From Clostridia bacterium (GTDB lineage: Bacteria > Bacillota > Clostridia > Christensenellales > UBA1242), in the NCBI GenBank assembly GCA_017464845.1, contig JAFTYD010000011.1, forward strand, positions 1 through 61,473: 61,473 nucleotides of DNA. The letters run 5' to 3'. Both the position numbers and the translations under genes were made by a program. Positions 8,911 to 19,625 of this stretch are shown one piece after another (within the stretch, counting starts at the first letter, position 1; each line of letters starts with the position of its first letter). The notes beneath the pieces were generated by a model. The model was not told the DNA's origin, searched no databases, and was given only the letters and a program-made list of their open reading frames with translations.

Positions 8911-9711
8911 TTAAACAATAAATTTTATATAACATCTATCATCGAAACTAAAATTACCTTCAACCAAACCTTTTGTTGATTTGTTATCTTTATAACACAA
9001 AGGATCAGAAACAAGTACTTCTTTCAAAAATTCTTCTGAAGTTGACAAATTATCAAAAAGTTTTGGATAACCATCAGAAGCAAGCACAACAATATCGCCT
9101 TTTTTAACTTTGTACTTAACAATATTTTTTACATTTATACTTTGACCATTCAAAACAGAATAACCAAATTCACCATCTTTATTTTCAAAATATTGTTGCA
9201 TTTTTAAGAAAGGCATAATAAGATTTCTACCTAAATCTTCTTTCTTTATATCATCAATTGTATAACCATTGTTCAAATAAAATTCCAAAGCAAAACTTCT
9301 CATTTTACTATTAAGCTCATCTATTAATTTTGCATGATCAAAAACTTCATTATTTATCATACATTGCAAATCACCAAACGACCAAATTTCATTATAAAAT
9401 TTACTGTAAATAATTATACCTGCTCTCAAAAATTCATTAACTTCTTCACTTGTTAAAATTTCAGAATACGCTTCATATAAAGCAGAATTTAATTTTAAAA
9501 TAAGATCTTCAGCCGATATATCTTTTTCAATATTTTCAAACAAATTTATAATAATATCTTTTGCATATTCTCCACTAGTTTTTCCATCCCAAAGTTTTTT
9601 CCCTTTTGATGTAACACCATCTACAACAACAATAAAATCATCATCAATATAGTAACCGTCTTCACACTTATCTTGTTTTTTTCCGAAAATAAATTTTTCT
9701 AAAACTTCCAT
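8911..9711 (-). CDS. PP2C-like (PPM) Ser/Thr phosphatase-fold protein
   Basis: A 266-residue protein with PP2C-family landmarks: an N-terminal acidic metal motif in FIVVVDGVTSKG, the GDIVVLASDGYPKLF block and a C-terminal FDDRCYI, giving the expected metal-binding aspartates. The usual GHVGDSR-type block is replaced by WSFGDLQCMI. I chose ATG at 9711 because AAGGAG sits just before it, although the frame is open 9 codons further. Substrate unknown. It starts the leftward run that leads into the Nudix and adenosine deaminase genes. Confidence 0.65.
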   Translation of the reverse strand: MEVLEKFIFGKKQDKCEDGYYIDDDFIVVVDGVTSKGKKLWDGKTSGEYAKDIIINLFENIEKDISAEDLILKLNSALYEAYSEILTSEEVNEFLRAGIIIYSKFYNEIWSFGDLQCMINNEVFDHAKLIDELNSKMRSFALEFYLNNGYTIDDIKKEDLGRNLIMPFLKMQQYFENKDGEFGYSVLNGQSINVKNIVKYKVKKGDIVVLASDGYPKLFDNLSTSEEFLKEVLVSDPLCYKDNKSTKGLVEGNFSFDDRCYIKFIV

Positions 9712-9904
9712 TTTTTTCTCTCCTTTTTTTGTTATCATAAATATATTTTATAACAAAAACATTATTATTTACAAATAAATTTTATCTATAATTTTTTTAG
9801 TTTTATATACAGTTTATTTTTTAAATAAAATAAAAATAAGAGAAAAAGCATATTTTTTTTATAAAAAATACTTATTTTTTTATGTTTTTTTAATATTTTA
9901 CTTA

Positions 9905-9942
9905 AAAAAATAAAAATCGATAGATAATTTCTATCGATTTTT
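9905..9942 (-). terminator. Intrinsic terminator of the surface-protein operon
   Basis: Perfect 13-bp hairpin (9912-9924 with 9930-9942, loop TAATT) lying 4 nt after the stop of the 1677-residue lipoprotein and followed by T7 on the minus strand. The rest of the 9712-9946 gap is plain AT-rich DNA. Confidence 0.85.
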
Positions 9943-9946
9943 ATTT

Positions 9947-12900
9947 TTAAACTAATGTCCATGTATTATTTGATGAAACATATTTTCCACCATTTGTAAC
10001 TGTAATTTTTGACAACTCTGAACCATTTTTTACATAAGCAAGTTCCAAGGTTTCTCCTGTAATAAAATATTCTGTAATTTTATAATTCTTACTTATTGTT
10101 ACTCCAAAAAGTTTCTTCTCTTCAACATATCCCGCTTTCGCTTCATATGACAAACATTTTGGTGTTGTCACTTCAATAATCGCATTGTCATTTTCAGTTA
10201 TTATTTTTCCACTAAGTTCATTTACAACCAAGTGTCCATTAACAATAAATTTTGCAGGTGGAAGTTTTTTTCCATATCCATAATTTGTTACTTCAGGACC
10301 ACTTAATACACAATATGATATAACATCATTAAAGACTTCATACACAGTAAATTGATCCATTGTAAGTTTAGCTGATTTATCAACATATAACACTGCTCCT
10401 GGAAGCAATTTATATTTATTACTTATAACATATTCTCCATCATATAAAGACATATTAAATCTCCAAGAAATTGGAAAACTTGTAGTTGATGTATCAAGTT
10501 TAACTGATACTAATGCAACAGTAACAGTAAGTACAATTGGATTACCAATAGCTCCACCATAAATTTTTATGTAATTAACACCATCAGCCCATCTATCTGT
10601 ACCAGAAATTCTTGTACTTTCATCAATATCATATTTTGCAATCATATAAGCATTTTCTTTTAACTGAATTACAAAACTAGAATCTGATCCTACCATCTTA
10701 ATTTCTGTATGATGATTTTCTCCAAATGTTTTTTCATGTACATTTGAATGAGAAATAATTTTTCCACCATAATTCACCCTAATCTCTGGAATAACATTTC
10801 TAAATTCAAATTGATTAAATGGACTAATTTTATTTTTATCTTCTTTCATTCCCTTCATAAATGTACCACCACGCAAATCGTGTAACAAGAAAGGAAGATG
10901 AAGTTCTGCTCCATTTTCGATTATTACTTGACTACCATTATTTTTTATTTCTTCATCAATATAACCATAAACTCTTGTTTGACTTAGATTTTTAAGCATC
11001 AATTTTGAATTTGCTCCAAGAAGAAGTTTTGCATAATTTCTTCCTGTTTGTCCAGCAATTCCTGTTCTAGTTATCCCCATAGAATCAAGTATAGATTTTG
11101 TTGCACCAGTTCCACCACCACTAAGCTCACCACCAATTTTGATAGTGCCATAATTTTCAATAGTTACCCCACTCTTGACATAAATAAGATTTGTTAATTT
11201 TAAAGAATCAAAAGCATTTGCAAACGTATCTAACTCTTCAATTATATTACTATTTAATTTTGCCTTATCATCACTATTTATTGCAATATTACCATTCGGA
11301 TCAAGATAAGGTAAAATAAGTGAAACTCCAGAACTTATTTTTATATCACGTGCAATTGTTACATTTCCAGTTATGTTTGGTATTACATAAACCAAATTTC
11401 CTGAAACTGCATTTGATAATGCATTTTCTATACTTCCATAATAAGTTGTATCAATATAAGCAACTTTATATATATTTATTGTTGCTGTTGTTGTAACTGA
11501 CATATAATTTTTGCTTGCTGAATTATATGTTATTTCAAAAGCAACTTCTTCAAACTTTCTTGTAGAATCAACTATTGTAGTTGAAAGAATTGGATTTGAA
11601 AAAGTAAAATTATTTCCTGCTTCTTTTAATGAAATTTCATCAACCAATGGTGCTGTTAAATAACATTTTGAAACATCAACATTATTTTCAAAATATGCTT
11701 TAGTCATATCATAAGTTGGCGCTGTTATTGTTGGTGTAGCTTGTGAAATAATAAAATCTATTGTTTGCTCAAGTCCATTATAATTATCATTACCCTCAAC
11801 AACAAATTTTGCAACATAAGCACCTACATTTACAGGTAATTCAGTTGAATATTCACTTTCATTTGCAGTTTTTAATTTATATTTTATAATTGTTGAACCA
11901 TATTTTGAATTAGCAACTCCAGCTTTTCCACCATTTGGTGTATATACCCAATTATCAATTTTTGGCACTGTTTTCCAAACATTATCAACAGCTTTATTAA
12001 TTTTGTAACCAATTGTTTTTTGAAGACCAACAGTTCCATCAGCCCATTTATGATTTGCACTAGCAAGTTCTAAAACAACTTCATATAAACCTGTATCTAT
12101 ATGAGCTTCATTCATTACAATTGTATAATCATCACTTTCTGGAACAATTGCTGAAAGTTCTGTACCATCATAAGTCAAATCTTCAATAATTGGAGTTGCA
12201 ACTTGAATATATTTAATACTAAATTCAAGTATTCGTTCAAGACCATTATAATTTTCTGTTTCTTCAACATAGAATTTTACAAAATAGTCTCCAACATTTG
12301 TTGGATTAATCAACATTCTTCCAGTAGCTTTATCAGTAAAAATTACTGATAAATATTCTTTACCAAATTTTGGAGTTCCTTCTATAATTCTTACTCTATC
12401 CTGTCCATAAACAAAACTATTAATTGAAGGTTCTTCAAGCCATACATTTGATTCATTTTTTGTAATTTCAAAACTTAATGTTGTTTGAGCAGTTTCATCT
12501 ACTCCTGACCAACGATAATTATCAGAATCAATAAGTTCTAATATTACCTCATATGTACCAACATTTTCTCCACCTTCATTTTTAAAAATAATATATTCAT
12601 CTGTTTCTTCAACATCTGCAGTAAGAATTGTTCCTTCAATAAATTGTTTTGCACTAATAGTTGGTTTTTCTACCATTTTCTTTGCAATATTAAAATTTAC
12701 ATTTACAGTTCTACTACTATAATTAACAACATCATTTGGAGTAAATTTTGCAATATTAATACATTTTCCTGCATTTCCCACATTTGCAGAATTTCCTTTC
12801 TCCCAAACCCATACTCCTGTTTCTGAAGTTGGAAGTTTATATAAAGATAATGTCTCTCCATAAGTTGCATCAATATTTTCTGCAACAGCATCAATATTTT

Positions 12901-14980
12901 CTATTTTATTAATTTTAACAATAAAAGTTTTTGTTACCTTTAAATAGTGTTCACTTTCTGGCAATGTCAAAGTAACACTATAATTTCCTGCATTATTTAT
13001 TTTCTCTACTTCTTGACCTTCATAAAGATAAACATAGTTCAATTCACTTTCTTCATGTGAAGGTGATATACTATACAATTCATAACCATCTTTACTATAT
13101 GTAAATTCATAATTTTTAAGTACTGAAATATCTGCTTTTGCTTTTGTTAAAGTTACTGCAAGTTCTTTCTTTTCTGTTTTATAATTCAAAGTATCATCCG
13201 GAGTAAAAATCGCAAAAAACTTTTTAGTTCCAATATAATCAATATGTTTCATTGGATCTTCCCAAACATATCCTTCATCTAATTTTATATCATCAAGAAC
13301 TAAAACTTTATTCCATTCTGTTTCATAAACTTTACTAAAATCAGACTTACTCGCTTGATTAATTTTTAAAGTCGTATTTGTACTTGCAACATATCTTAAA
13401 TCATCAGATGATATACTTAAAATAATTTCATATTCTCCTGCATTTACTACTTTTACATTCCCAACAACTTCAACTTCTTCACCTTCCATAACATCGTTAA
13501 CTTGATACAAAACTGTATGTTCACTTTTATCATAAGTAAATTCATTGTTTAAAATTTCAATTGTTAAAACTTTTTTTGTAACATTAAGTTCCACTTCTTT
13601 TTCAGAAGGAAGATAATCTTGTGTTTCTATTGGAGTAAATACAGCAATCGCATTGAACTTTCCAGTTTTATTAACAACAATCTCTGGATTCTTCCAAGCC
13701 CATGTTCCTCTAACATCCATATTTGCAAAAACTAAAGTTTCTAATTTATTACTATATGCAATGTTATTTCCATACTCAAAAATTGGATCATAACCTTCAA
13801 GATCATGTTCTACTTTATTTACAGTAAGATAACCTTTATTTACTGTTACTTCAAAATTTTCATTCTCAATCTCAACATTTATTTCATAAATTCCAGCATG
13901 CTGATAAGTTGGTTTTATAACTTTAATTCCCATTAAATCTAACAAATCAGATTCTATATTTTCTTCATTTTTATCTAAAACTTCATATACGAAACTTGAA
14001 GGATACTCATCTGAAAATTTTATAGTTTTACTCTCTATTACAACTGTTGCTTTCACTTTTTCAATTGTAAACATTCCATAATATAAACCACAATAATTTT
14101 CATCTATGATTTCCATTTCATATTCATATTCGCCACTTGAAATTGCATCTGAAACATAGTATGGAATATATTCAACCTCAAGTCCTTCTACATCAAGTTC
14201 ATACTCAGGAACTTTTACTTTTCCATCATATGAAAATAAATTTACAACATTCTTAAATTCTAACTCCTTTTTTGCTACAATAACTTTTAAATCTTTTGTT
14301 TGTGATGGTAGCAATGTTTTATCATTTGGAACAAATTTTACTTGAAAATAATTTTCTCCTGCATTTCCAACTTGTGTTGAAAGGTCATCAACAAACACCC
14401 ATTTTCCATTTTCATTTTGTGGCAATTCTATATCTGCAAGAGTATCTAAATATGTTGCATTATAATACGGCATAAGTTCTTGCATACCTGTGCTTCCAAC
14501 TGTAAATTGTGCGTGTAATGTCATATTATCATCTATATCTTGTGGTATGCTTGGATTCCAAGTTACAAACTCAACACCATTCTTTTCCGGATTAAGTGGA
14601 AGAACAATATCATCTACATCAAGCACATACTGAGTATCATACACAACATCATCTACAATAAAATCAACTTTATATTTTACAACAAAATTTATAGTATATT
14701 TTTTATTATTATATTTTACAACTAGTTGTTTATCTCCTACACTGTCCGTTGAATCACAACTCACCACCATATCTTCTGTTATAGAAATTTTTGTTTCTTC
14801 AACACCTTTTAATTTTGTAATAAATATTTCATCGAAGGAAATTTCACTGTTATATGCTACTACATTATTTATAGAATCATAATCAATATAATACTCTATT
14901 TTTTCTTTACCGCAACCTGAAAAAATACCAGCAACTAGCATAAACAAACTCATACAAATAGTAACTATTATTTTCTTCAT
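9947..14980 (-). CDS. Giant surface lipoprotein with repeated MBG/Ig-like beta domains
   Basis: A 1677-residue exported protein. It has a lipoprotein signal peptide with lipobox FSGC (Cys23). Residues about 30-1090 are a tandem array of roughly 80-120-residue beta domains in which two types alternate: one with VGNAGENYFQVKFVPND-like strands (GNAG, then TPND/NY) and one with the MBG-like FTYDKSEHTVLY start and NAGEYEIIL end. The last 500 residues are different, with long beta-strand runs suggesting a beta-helix or adhesin fold. It is the last gene of the ABC-transporter operon, 12 nt after the other giant protein. Function unknown; adhesion or matrix role is inferred. Confidence 0.75.
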   Translation of the reverse strand: MKKIIVTICMSLFMLVAGIFSGCGKEKIEYYIDYDSINNVVAYNSEISFDEIFITKLKGVEETKISITEDMVVSCDSTDSVGDKQLVVKYNNKKYTINFVVKYKVDFIVDDVVYDTQYVLDVDDIVLPLNPEKNGVEFVTWNPSIPQDIDDNMTLHAQFTVGSTGMQELMPYYNATYLDTLADIELPQNENGKWVFVDDLSTQVGNAGENYFQVKFVPNDKTLLPSQTKDLKVIVAKKELEFKNVVNLFSYDGKVKVPEYELDVEGLEVEYIPYYVSDAISSGEYEYEMEIIDENYCGLYYGMFTIEKVKATVVIESKTIKFSDEYPSSFVYEVLDKNEENIESDLLDLMGIKVIKPTYQHAGIYEINVEIENENFEVTVNKGYLTVNKVEHDLEGYDPIFEYGNNIAYSNKLETLVFANMDVRGTWAWKNPEIVVNKTGKFNAIAVFTPIETQDYLPSEKEVELNVTKKVLTIEILNNEFTYDKSEHTVLYQVNDVMEGEEVEVVGNVKVVNAGEYEIILSISSDDLRYVASTNTTLKINQASKSDFSKVYETEWNKVLVLDDIKLDEGYVWEDPMKHIDYIGTKKFFAIFTPDDTLNYKTEKKELAVTLTKAKADISVLKNYEFTYSKDGYELYSISPSHEESELNYVYLYEGQEVEKINNAGNYSVTLTLPESEHYLKVTKTFIVKINKIENIDAVAENIDATYGETLSLYKLPTSETGVWVWEKGNSANVGNAGKCINIAKFTPNDVVNYSSRTVNVNFNIAKKMVEKPTISAKQFIEGTILTADVEETDEYIIFKNEGGENVGTYEVILELIDSDNYRWSGVDETAQTTLSFEITKNESNVWLEEPSINSFVYGQDRVRIIEGTPKFGKEYLSVIFTDKATGRMLINPTNVGDYFVKFYVEETENYNGLERILEFSIKYIQVATPIIEDLTYDGTELSAIVPESDDYTIVMNEAHIDTGLYEVVLELASANHKWADGTVGLQKTIGYKINKAVDNVWKTVPKIDNWVYTPNGGKAGVANSKYGSTIIKYKLKTANESEYSTELPVNVGAYVAKFVVEGNDNYNGLEQTIDFIISQATPTITAPTYDMTKAYFENNVDVSKCYLTAPLVDEISLKEAGNNFTFSNPILSTTIVDSTRKFEEVAFEITYNSASKNYMSVTTTATINIYKVAYIDTTYYGSIENALSNAVSGNLVYVIPNITGNVTIARDIKISSGVSLILPYLDPNGNIAINSDDKAKLNSNIIEELDTFANAFDSLKLTNLIYVKSGVTIENYGTIKIGGELSGGGTGATKSILDSMGITRTGIAGQTGRNYAKLLLGANSKLMLKNLSQTRVYGYIDEEIKNNGSQVIIENGAELHLPFLLHDLRGGTFMKGMKEDKNKISPFNQFEFRNVIPEIRVNYGGKIISHSNVHEKTFGENHHTEIKMVGSDSSFVIQLKENAYMIAKYDIDESTRISGTDRWADGVNYIKIYGGAIGNPIVLTVTVALVSVKLDTSTTSFPISWRFNMSLYDGEYVISNKYKLLPGAVLYVDKSAKLTMDQFTVYEVFNDVISYCVLSGPEVTNYGYGKKLPPAKFIVNGHLVVNELSGKIITENDNAIIEVTTPKCLSYEAKAGYVEEKKLFGVTISKNYKITEYFITGETLELAYVKNGSELSKITVTNGGKYVSSNNTWTLV

Positions 14981-14992
14981 ATTTCCCTCCTT

Positions 14993-17959
14993 TTATTTAT
15001 TATCATATATTTTATATATTGGTGAATAAGCATCACTTGAATTTAAAATTTTTGTTTGATCTTCAGGCGAAAAACCTTGTGTTGTCGCATCATTCATAAG
15101 AAAGTAAAAACTCTCAGTTCCTGCAGCAACTTGAAGCTCAAGTTTATCTACATCTGATAAACTAATTTCATAACCATTAAGGATTTTAAAATCATAATCT
15201 TTGGCTTCATACACCCCATAGTTTTTTCCACCACCAAAGAAAGCTATTCCACCATGTACATATTGTTTACCACTTTTTTTATAAACAATAGTTTTATATT
15301 GAGGTTTTGAACTATTATTAGCAACTGTATCTATCATTTCTTTTAAATCAAATGATAATGAATCATAACTTGTATTTCCTAGAATTTCAATTAATGTTGA
15401 ACTATCAACTTTATCAACTTCTTTCCAGTCATACATTCTTACATCACCTTCAAAAGTTAATTTTGCACCATAACTAGTTTTCGCTAAATCATACCAAGAA
15501 TCTATCAAACCACTAGCAAGTCCTCTACCATCAGCAAGAGCTCCTCCTGAGAAGTGAGTATCAATTCCTATACAAAATAATCCAGAATCTTTTAAGATTG
15601 TATTTTTCAAATTTACAAATGTTTTTATATATTTTTCTTCATAACTTAATTTTTCTTGAGCTGACATTGAATTATATTCTTTTTGCATTGGAAACTTTCT
15701 CTCTGTTGTATCTAAATATGGAGATGGATTGTCTGAATTTCCATCAACAAAAGAATTTGTTCCCATTCTTATTATAAATTCCCTTGCACTACTTAAAACG
15801 CTATTTTTTATATTTACATTAATAACTTTGTTTTTATTTTCAATATCTCCAAAAGCACGAAGTACAGTTCTTCCATTATTAATTCGACAATATTCAATAT
15901 TTACATTATCCCCTAATACTTCAACTGTTGACCCAACATAAGTTAAATCCGTCAAGTCGTAATTACCATCTTTATCAGCTTGCAATTCACAAGAACTTAA
16001 AACAACATTGTTTAATGTAACATTTTCATAAACTGCAAAACTAATATTATCTTGTGCTTTAACACTTACAAAACTTGTACTTGACTCTGACATAGAAACA
16101 AAATTTAATGGCCCTCTAAATGATGCATCTTTTTTAAGTTTTCCTGTTGAATCAAGTCCATAAGCAACATTATGAGCATTTATTTGATAACCATTTCCAT
16201 AGACATCGTTTTTAAAGCTAATTAATATCTTAACTTTCGCATCACTTAATTTATCAATATTTTTATAATAAGTTGTATCATATGTACTATTTATTTTTTC
16301 AACAGTAGATTCTGAATAAATCTCTTTTCCTGACTTATCCTTTCCAAAATCATTTTTTATTGTCTTTTGCAAAACAATAACCTTATTATTTTTTGAAGCA
16401 TTATATAAATCATAGAAATTTCGTATATTAACTCCTTCTCCAACACAACGAACTGAAAATTCTGATGTTGAAGTTTCTATATTTTTATAACCAAATTTTC
16501 CTGTTATTTTAACTACGCCGTCAAAATTATCATCTAAAATTTTTATTGTTCCATCTTTCTCTACACTTACATTATCATTATCAGTTGTATATGAGAAATT
16601 TTCAATAAAGTTTAACCCAACCTTTGTTTTTCCAGTCAACAAATTAACCTTTGAAGTATTTAAACCTCCATTTGCTTCATACTTACCTATCGTCCATAAA
16701 TTTTCAATTCCATAAGTATTTGCTTGTTCTGCAATATCCATATCAGTTGGAAGTATTACTATTTCTTTTGTTAATGTAACAACTTGATCTGGTAACGCAT
16801 TATTTATTACCTTTAATGTTAAATTAGTTACCCCTGGAAGAAGTGCAGTAAGTCTTATTCTATTAGAAACTTCATCTATTCTTAGATTATCATTATCTAA
16901 AATAACATCATAACTATAATCAGCGTTTTCTGGATTTACTGTAATTTTATTATGTAATGCAAACGGTGAACCTGCAACACAGCTTATTACATCTTCACTA
17001 TCAAAGCTTGCTGTTATTTGTTCAATTCTATGAATTACACAAGTTTTTGTTAATGGTTCTCTTATTTCATTATCTGTTGTAATAGTTATTTCTACCAAAA
17101 CACTTCCGTAGAAACTTTCTTCAAAATTATAATTAAAAAGAACCTTTCCTTCTTCTTTATTTTGAATTTCAATACCTGTATCATCTGTTTTGATTACATT
17201 TGATATAGGATTTCCATATAAATCTTTTATATCATACTCTAATTCATAATTTTCATCTGTATCAACAGATATATTTATACTACCATTTGTTTTCCAAGTA
17301 TAAACTTCAGTTTGAGCTAAGTCCATTATATTTTCATTGTATACTTCAACTTCAATAGTATCCTTTACTTTAGGGTTTTCTTCTGATGATATTGTAATAA
17401 TAGCATCACCTTTACCAATCCCTTTAATTATCCCTTTTTCATTAACTTGAACAACATTCAAATCGCTTGATTCATAATTTAACATTTTATTTTTTACATT
17501 ACTAGGATTAAATGATGTTAAAATAACAGATGTTTCACCTACCATAAGTTGAGTCTTGGTTGCAACACATTCAATTTCTTGAACTTTTGTTGCTTCCACC
17601 TTAACAATAAAACTATCTTTAAACCCACCATCTATTGTTGACAAATAAACTTTCGCAACACCAACAGACTTTGGAATAATATAACCATCATCAAATTCAA
17701 GTTCTGCAAATTCTTGAGTGCCTACTTGTTCTGTTATGAAAGATACTTTTTTATTTTTCGCCGTCAAAGGATAAACTGTATATTTAACCAAATGTTTTTC
17801 ATCAATATCCATATCAAGATATACAATTTTGTTTCCTGTTATCTCAATACTAGAAACAGGAACATCAACATTTATACTAATTGAATTTGTTGTTGTGAAA
17901 ATACAAAACATTAATACCAAAGGTAAAAGTAATATTAGTAAAATTAATTTTTTATTCAT
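14993..17959 (-). CDS. Large exported protein with Ig-like (BIG2-type) domains and beta-helix-like region
   Basis: A 988-residue protein with an N-terminal hydrophobic signal/anchor (residues 5-24) and no lipobox cysteine. Residues about 30-420 hold bacterial Ig-like domains (blocks such as KGIIKGIGKGDAIITISS are typical of BIG2). Residues about 520-760 contain repeated short strand patterns such as NVNIEYCRINNG and NVNIKNSVLSS that suggest a right-handed parallel beta-helix. AGGAGG lies before the ATG. Encoded between an ABC permease and the giant lipoprotein; likely a surface partner of the lipoprotein. Biochemical role unknown. Confidence 0.7.
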   Translation of the reverse strand: MNKKLILLILLLPLVLMFCIFTTTNSISINVDVPVSSIEITGNKIVYLDMDIDEKHLVKYTVYPLTAKNKKVSFITEQVGTQEFAELEFDDGYIIPKSVGVAKVYLSTIDGGFKDSFIVKVEATKVQEIECVATKTQLMVGETSVILTSFNPSNVKNKMLNYESSDLNVVQVNEKGIIKGIGKGDAIITISSEENPKVKDTIEVEVYNENIMDLAQTEVYTWKTNGSINISVDTDENYELEYDIKDLYGNPISNVIKTDDTGIEIQNKEEGKVLFNYNFEESFYGSVLVEITITTDNEIREPLTKTCVIHRIEQITASFDSEDVISCVAGSPFALHNKITVNPENADYSYDVILDNDNLRIDEVSNRIRLTALLPGVTNLTLKVINNALPDQVVTLTKEIVILPTDMDIAEQANTYGIENLWTIGKYEANGGLNTSKVNLLTGKTKVGLNFIENFSYTTDNDNVSVEKDGTIKILDDNFDGVVKITGKFGYKNIETSTSEFSVRCVGEGVNIRNFYDLYNASKNNKVIVLQKTIKNDFGKDKSGKEIYSESTVEKINSTYDTTYYKNIDKLSDAKVKILISFKNDVYGNGYQINAHNVAYGLDSTGKLKKDASFRGPLNFVSMSESSTSFVSVKAQDNISFAVYENVTLNNVVLSSCELQADKDGNYDLTDLTYVGSTVEVLGDNVNIEYCRINNGRTVLRAFGDIENKNKVINVNIKNSVLSSAREFIIRMGTNSFVDGNSDNPSPYLDTTERKFPMQKEYNSMSAQEKLSYEEKYIKTFVNLKNTILKDSGLFCIGIDTHFSGGALADGRGLASGLIDSWYDLAKTSYGAKLTFEGDVRMYDWKEVDKVDSSTLIEILGNTSYDSLSFDLKEMIDTVANNSSKPQYKTIVYKKSGKQYVHGGIAFFGGGKNYGVYEAKDYDFKILNGYEISLSDVDKLELQVAAGTESFYFLMNDATTQGFSPEDQTKILNSSDAYSPIYKIYDNK

Positions 17960-17969
17960 CTTTTACCTC

Positions 17970-19625
17970 CTATTTATTAACTCTTTCAAGAGCTTGTTGT
18001 AAATTTTTCCTGTAATACACAATGGCTAATATCAAATATACAGCACTTATAAATATTGGAATTAAGTACACAAAACAAATTGGAAAAGACATTTCAAACA
18101 ATCCTTTTGATAACATTCCTAAAAGAATATCTCCTATACCAACAATAAGCGAAAGCACAATTCCAAGTGTAACTACTTTTGTAACTGTTCTATTTTCTTG
18201 CTTCTCAACTTCAACACTTGATGATATAATTTTTACATTTTTTAAATCAATTTTTGTAGCAATAAAAATTTGAGATAAAGAAAACATAATTCCTACAAAC
18301 ATACATAAAAGTCCACTAAGAATATTTAACGATGTAACTATAATAAGAATTAAACTTGACAAAACAACTGCACTAATACTCACCATTGAACAGAAAACAA
18401 TCTTTGCACCAAGAAGTTTTTCTACCTGTATTGGCATTGTTTTTTGTTTCAAAAGAGTTTTTCCTTCTCTTGAAATATTTGTTGAACAAAAAGTATTAGT
18501 TAAAACACTAAACACCAATATAACAAGTAATGCTAATTCAAAACTAAATCTAACACCTATCATATTTAAAATTAAAGATTCGAATAATGTATAACAACAA
18601 TAAACCATAACAGGCATTGCTGTTGCAATAACAAAATAAGAAAACATATGTTTTGGTTCTCTAAATACAGAAATAAACTCTTTCTTTATGAGAGTAGCAA
18701 ACACAGAATGTTCTTTTACTTTTGAAACTTTCTTATAAACAATTGCAGATTCATTTTTATATAATGTTATGTTATACAATTTTTTAGTAATATAATAAAC
18801 TACAACACAACTAAGTATCACACATAAAACTACAACAAGATATGATATTAATAAATTTTTACCCATTGTAATACCAGCAAAACAATTAGCTGGATAAGTG
18901 ATTAATAATAACAAATCCATAGCATAGATAAAATCATCATTAAATAAAAATCTAATAAGCCCTGTTTCAAGATAATTTTGTATTATACCCAAAATCATTG
19001 AATACAAAAAGAAAGTTGCAATAAATATAACAGTTAACAAAATAAACATAAAAATATATTTATTTTTCAAAAAATCAATAAGTTTTATATAAGGAACAAT
19101 AAATAAACTAGCAAATAATAACACTACAATTGGTAATAATAAAAACACAACAAATGTTTTTAACCAAAATACCCAACTTGGTTTTACAGCTAAATAAACA
19201 ATAATATTTGTTGGAATAATAAAAAGTAAAGCAATAAGATATGTAGAAATAAGTAAAACTATTAACTTTGCAATAAATAAAGTTTGTTGTTTTATTGGCA
19301 AACGCAAGAAAATTTTTCTATCTGTTTTATCAACAAAACTTTTTCTCATTTTTTCCAAACAAATAAAAATCATTGCAATTAAAATAAAAACATAATACAA
19401 ATTCAATAATTCATAAGCCCTAGTTGAACTATCAAGCACTTTATCTACTTTAACTAAAACATAATTTTTGGTTATGATTGACATTAAAAATACACAAAGT
19501 CCAATTATGACTAAAGTAAAAATTGACGAAAAAAGAAATCCAGCAAGATGTTTTTTATCCCTTTTGAAAAATGCTGGGAATTGCTTTTTTAATTCGTACT
19601 TAAATAATGTCAAAAATTCACTCAT
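17970..19625 (-). CDS. ABC transporter permease (ABC-2 type, large)
   Basis: A 551-residue integral membrane protein with about 12 hydrophobic helices and no extracellular enzyme domain visible. It overlaps the ATPase gene by 4 nt, so the pair forms one exporter. Two halves of six helices can be traced (residues about 30-280 and 340-540), separated by a cytoplasmic stretch. It belongs to the putative multi-helix ABC-2 exporter type; the cargo cannot be inferred. It precedes two giant surface proteins in one operon, so an export or envelope role is plausible. Confidence 0.8.
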   Translation of the reverse strand: MSEFLTLFKYELKKQFPAFFKRDKKHLAGFLFSSIFTLVIIGLCVFLMSIITKNYVLVKVDKVLDSSTRAYELLNLYYVFILIAMIFICLEKMRKSFVDKTDRKIFLRLPIKQQTLFIAKLIVLLISTYLIALLFIIPTNIIVYLAVKPSWVFWLKTFVVFLLLPIVVLLFASLFIVPYIKLIDFLKNKYIFMFILLTVIFIATFFLYSMILGIIQNYLETGLIRFLFNDDFIYAMDLLLLITYPANCFAGITMGKNLLISYLVVVLCVILSCVVVYYITKKLYNITLYKNESAIVYKKVSKVKEHSVFATLIKKEFISVFREPKHMFSYFVIATAMPVMVYCCYTLFESLILNMIGVRFSFELALLVILVFSVLTNTFCSTNISREGKTLLKQKTMPIQVEKLLGAKIVFCSMVSISAVVLSSLILIIVTSLNILSGLLCMFVGIMFSLSQIFIATKIDLKNVKIISSSVEVEKQENRTVTKVVTLGIVLSLIVGIGDILLGMLSKGLFEMSFPICFVYLIPIFISAVYLILAIVYYRKNLQQALERVNK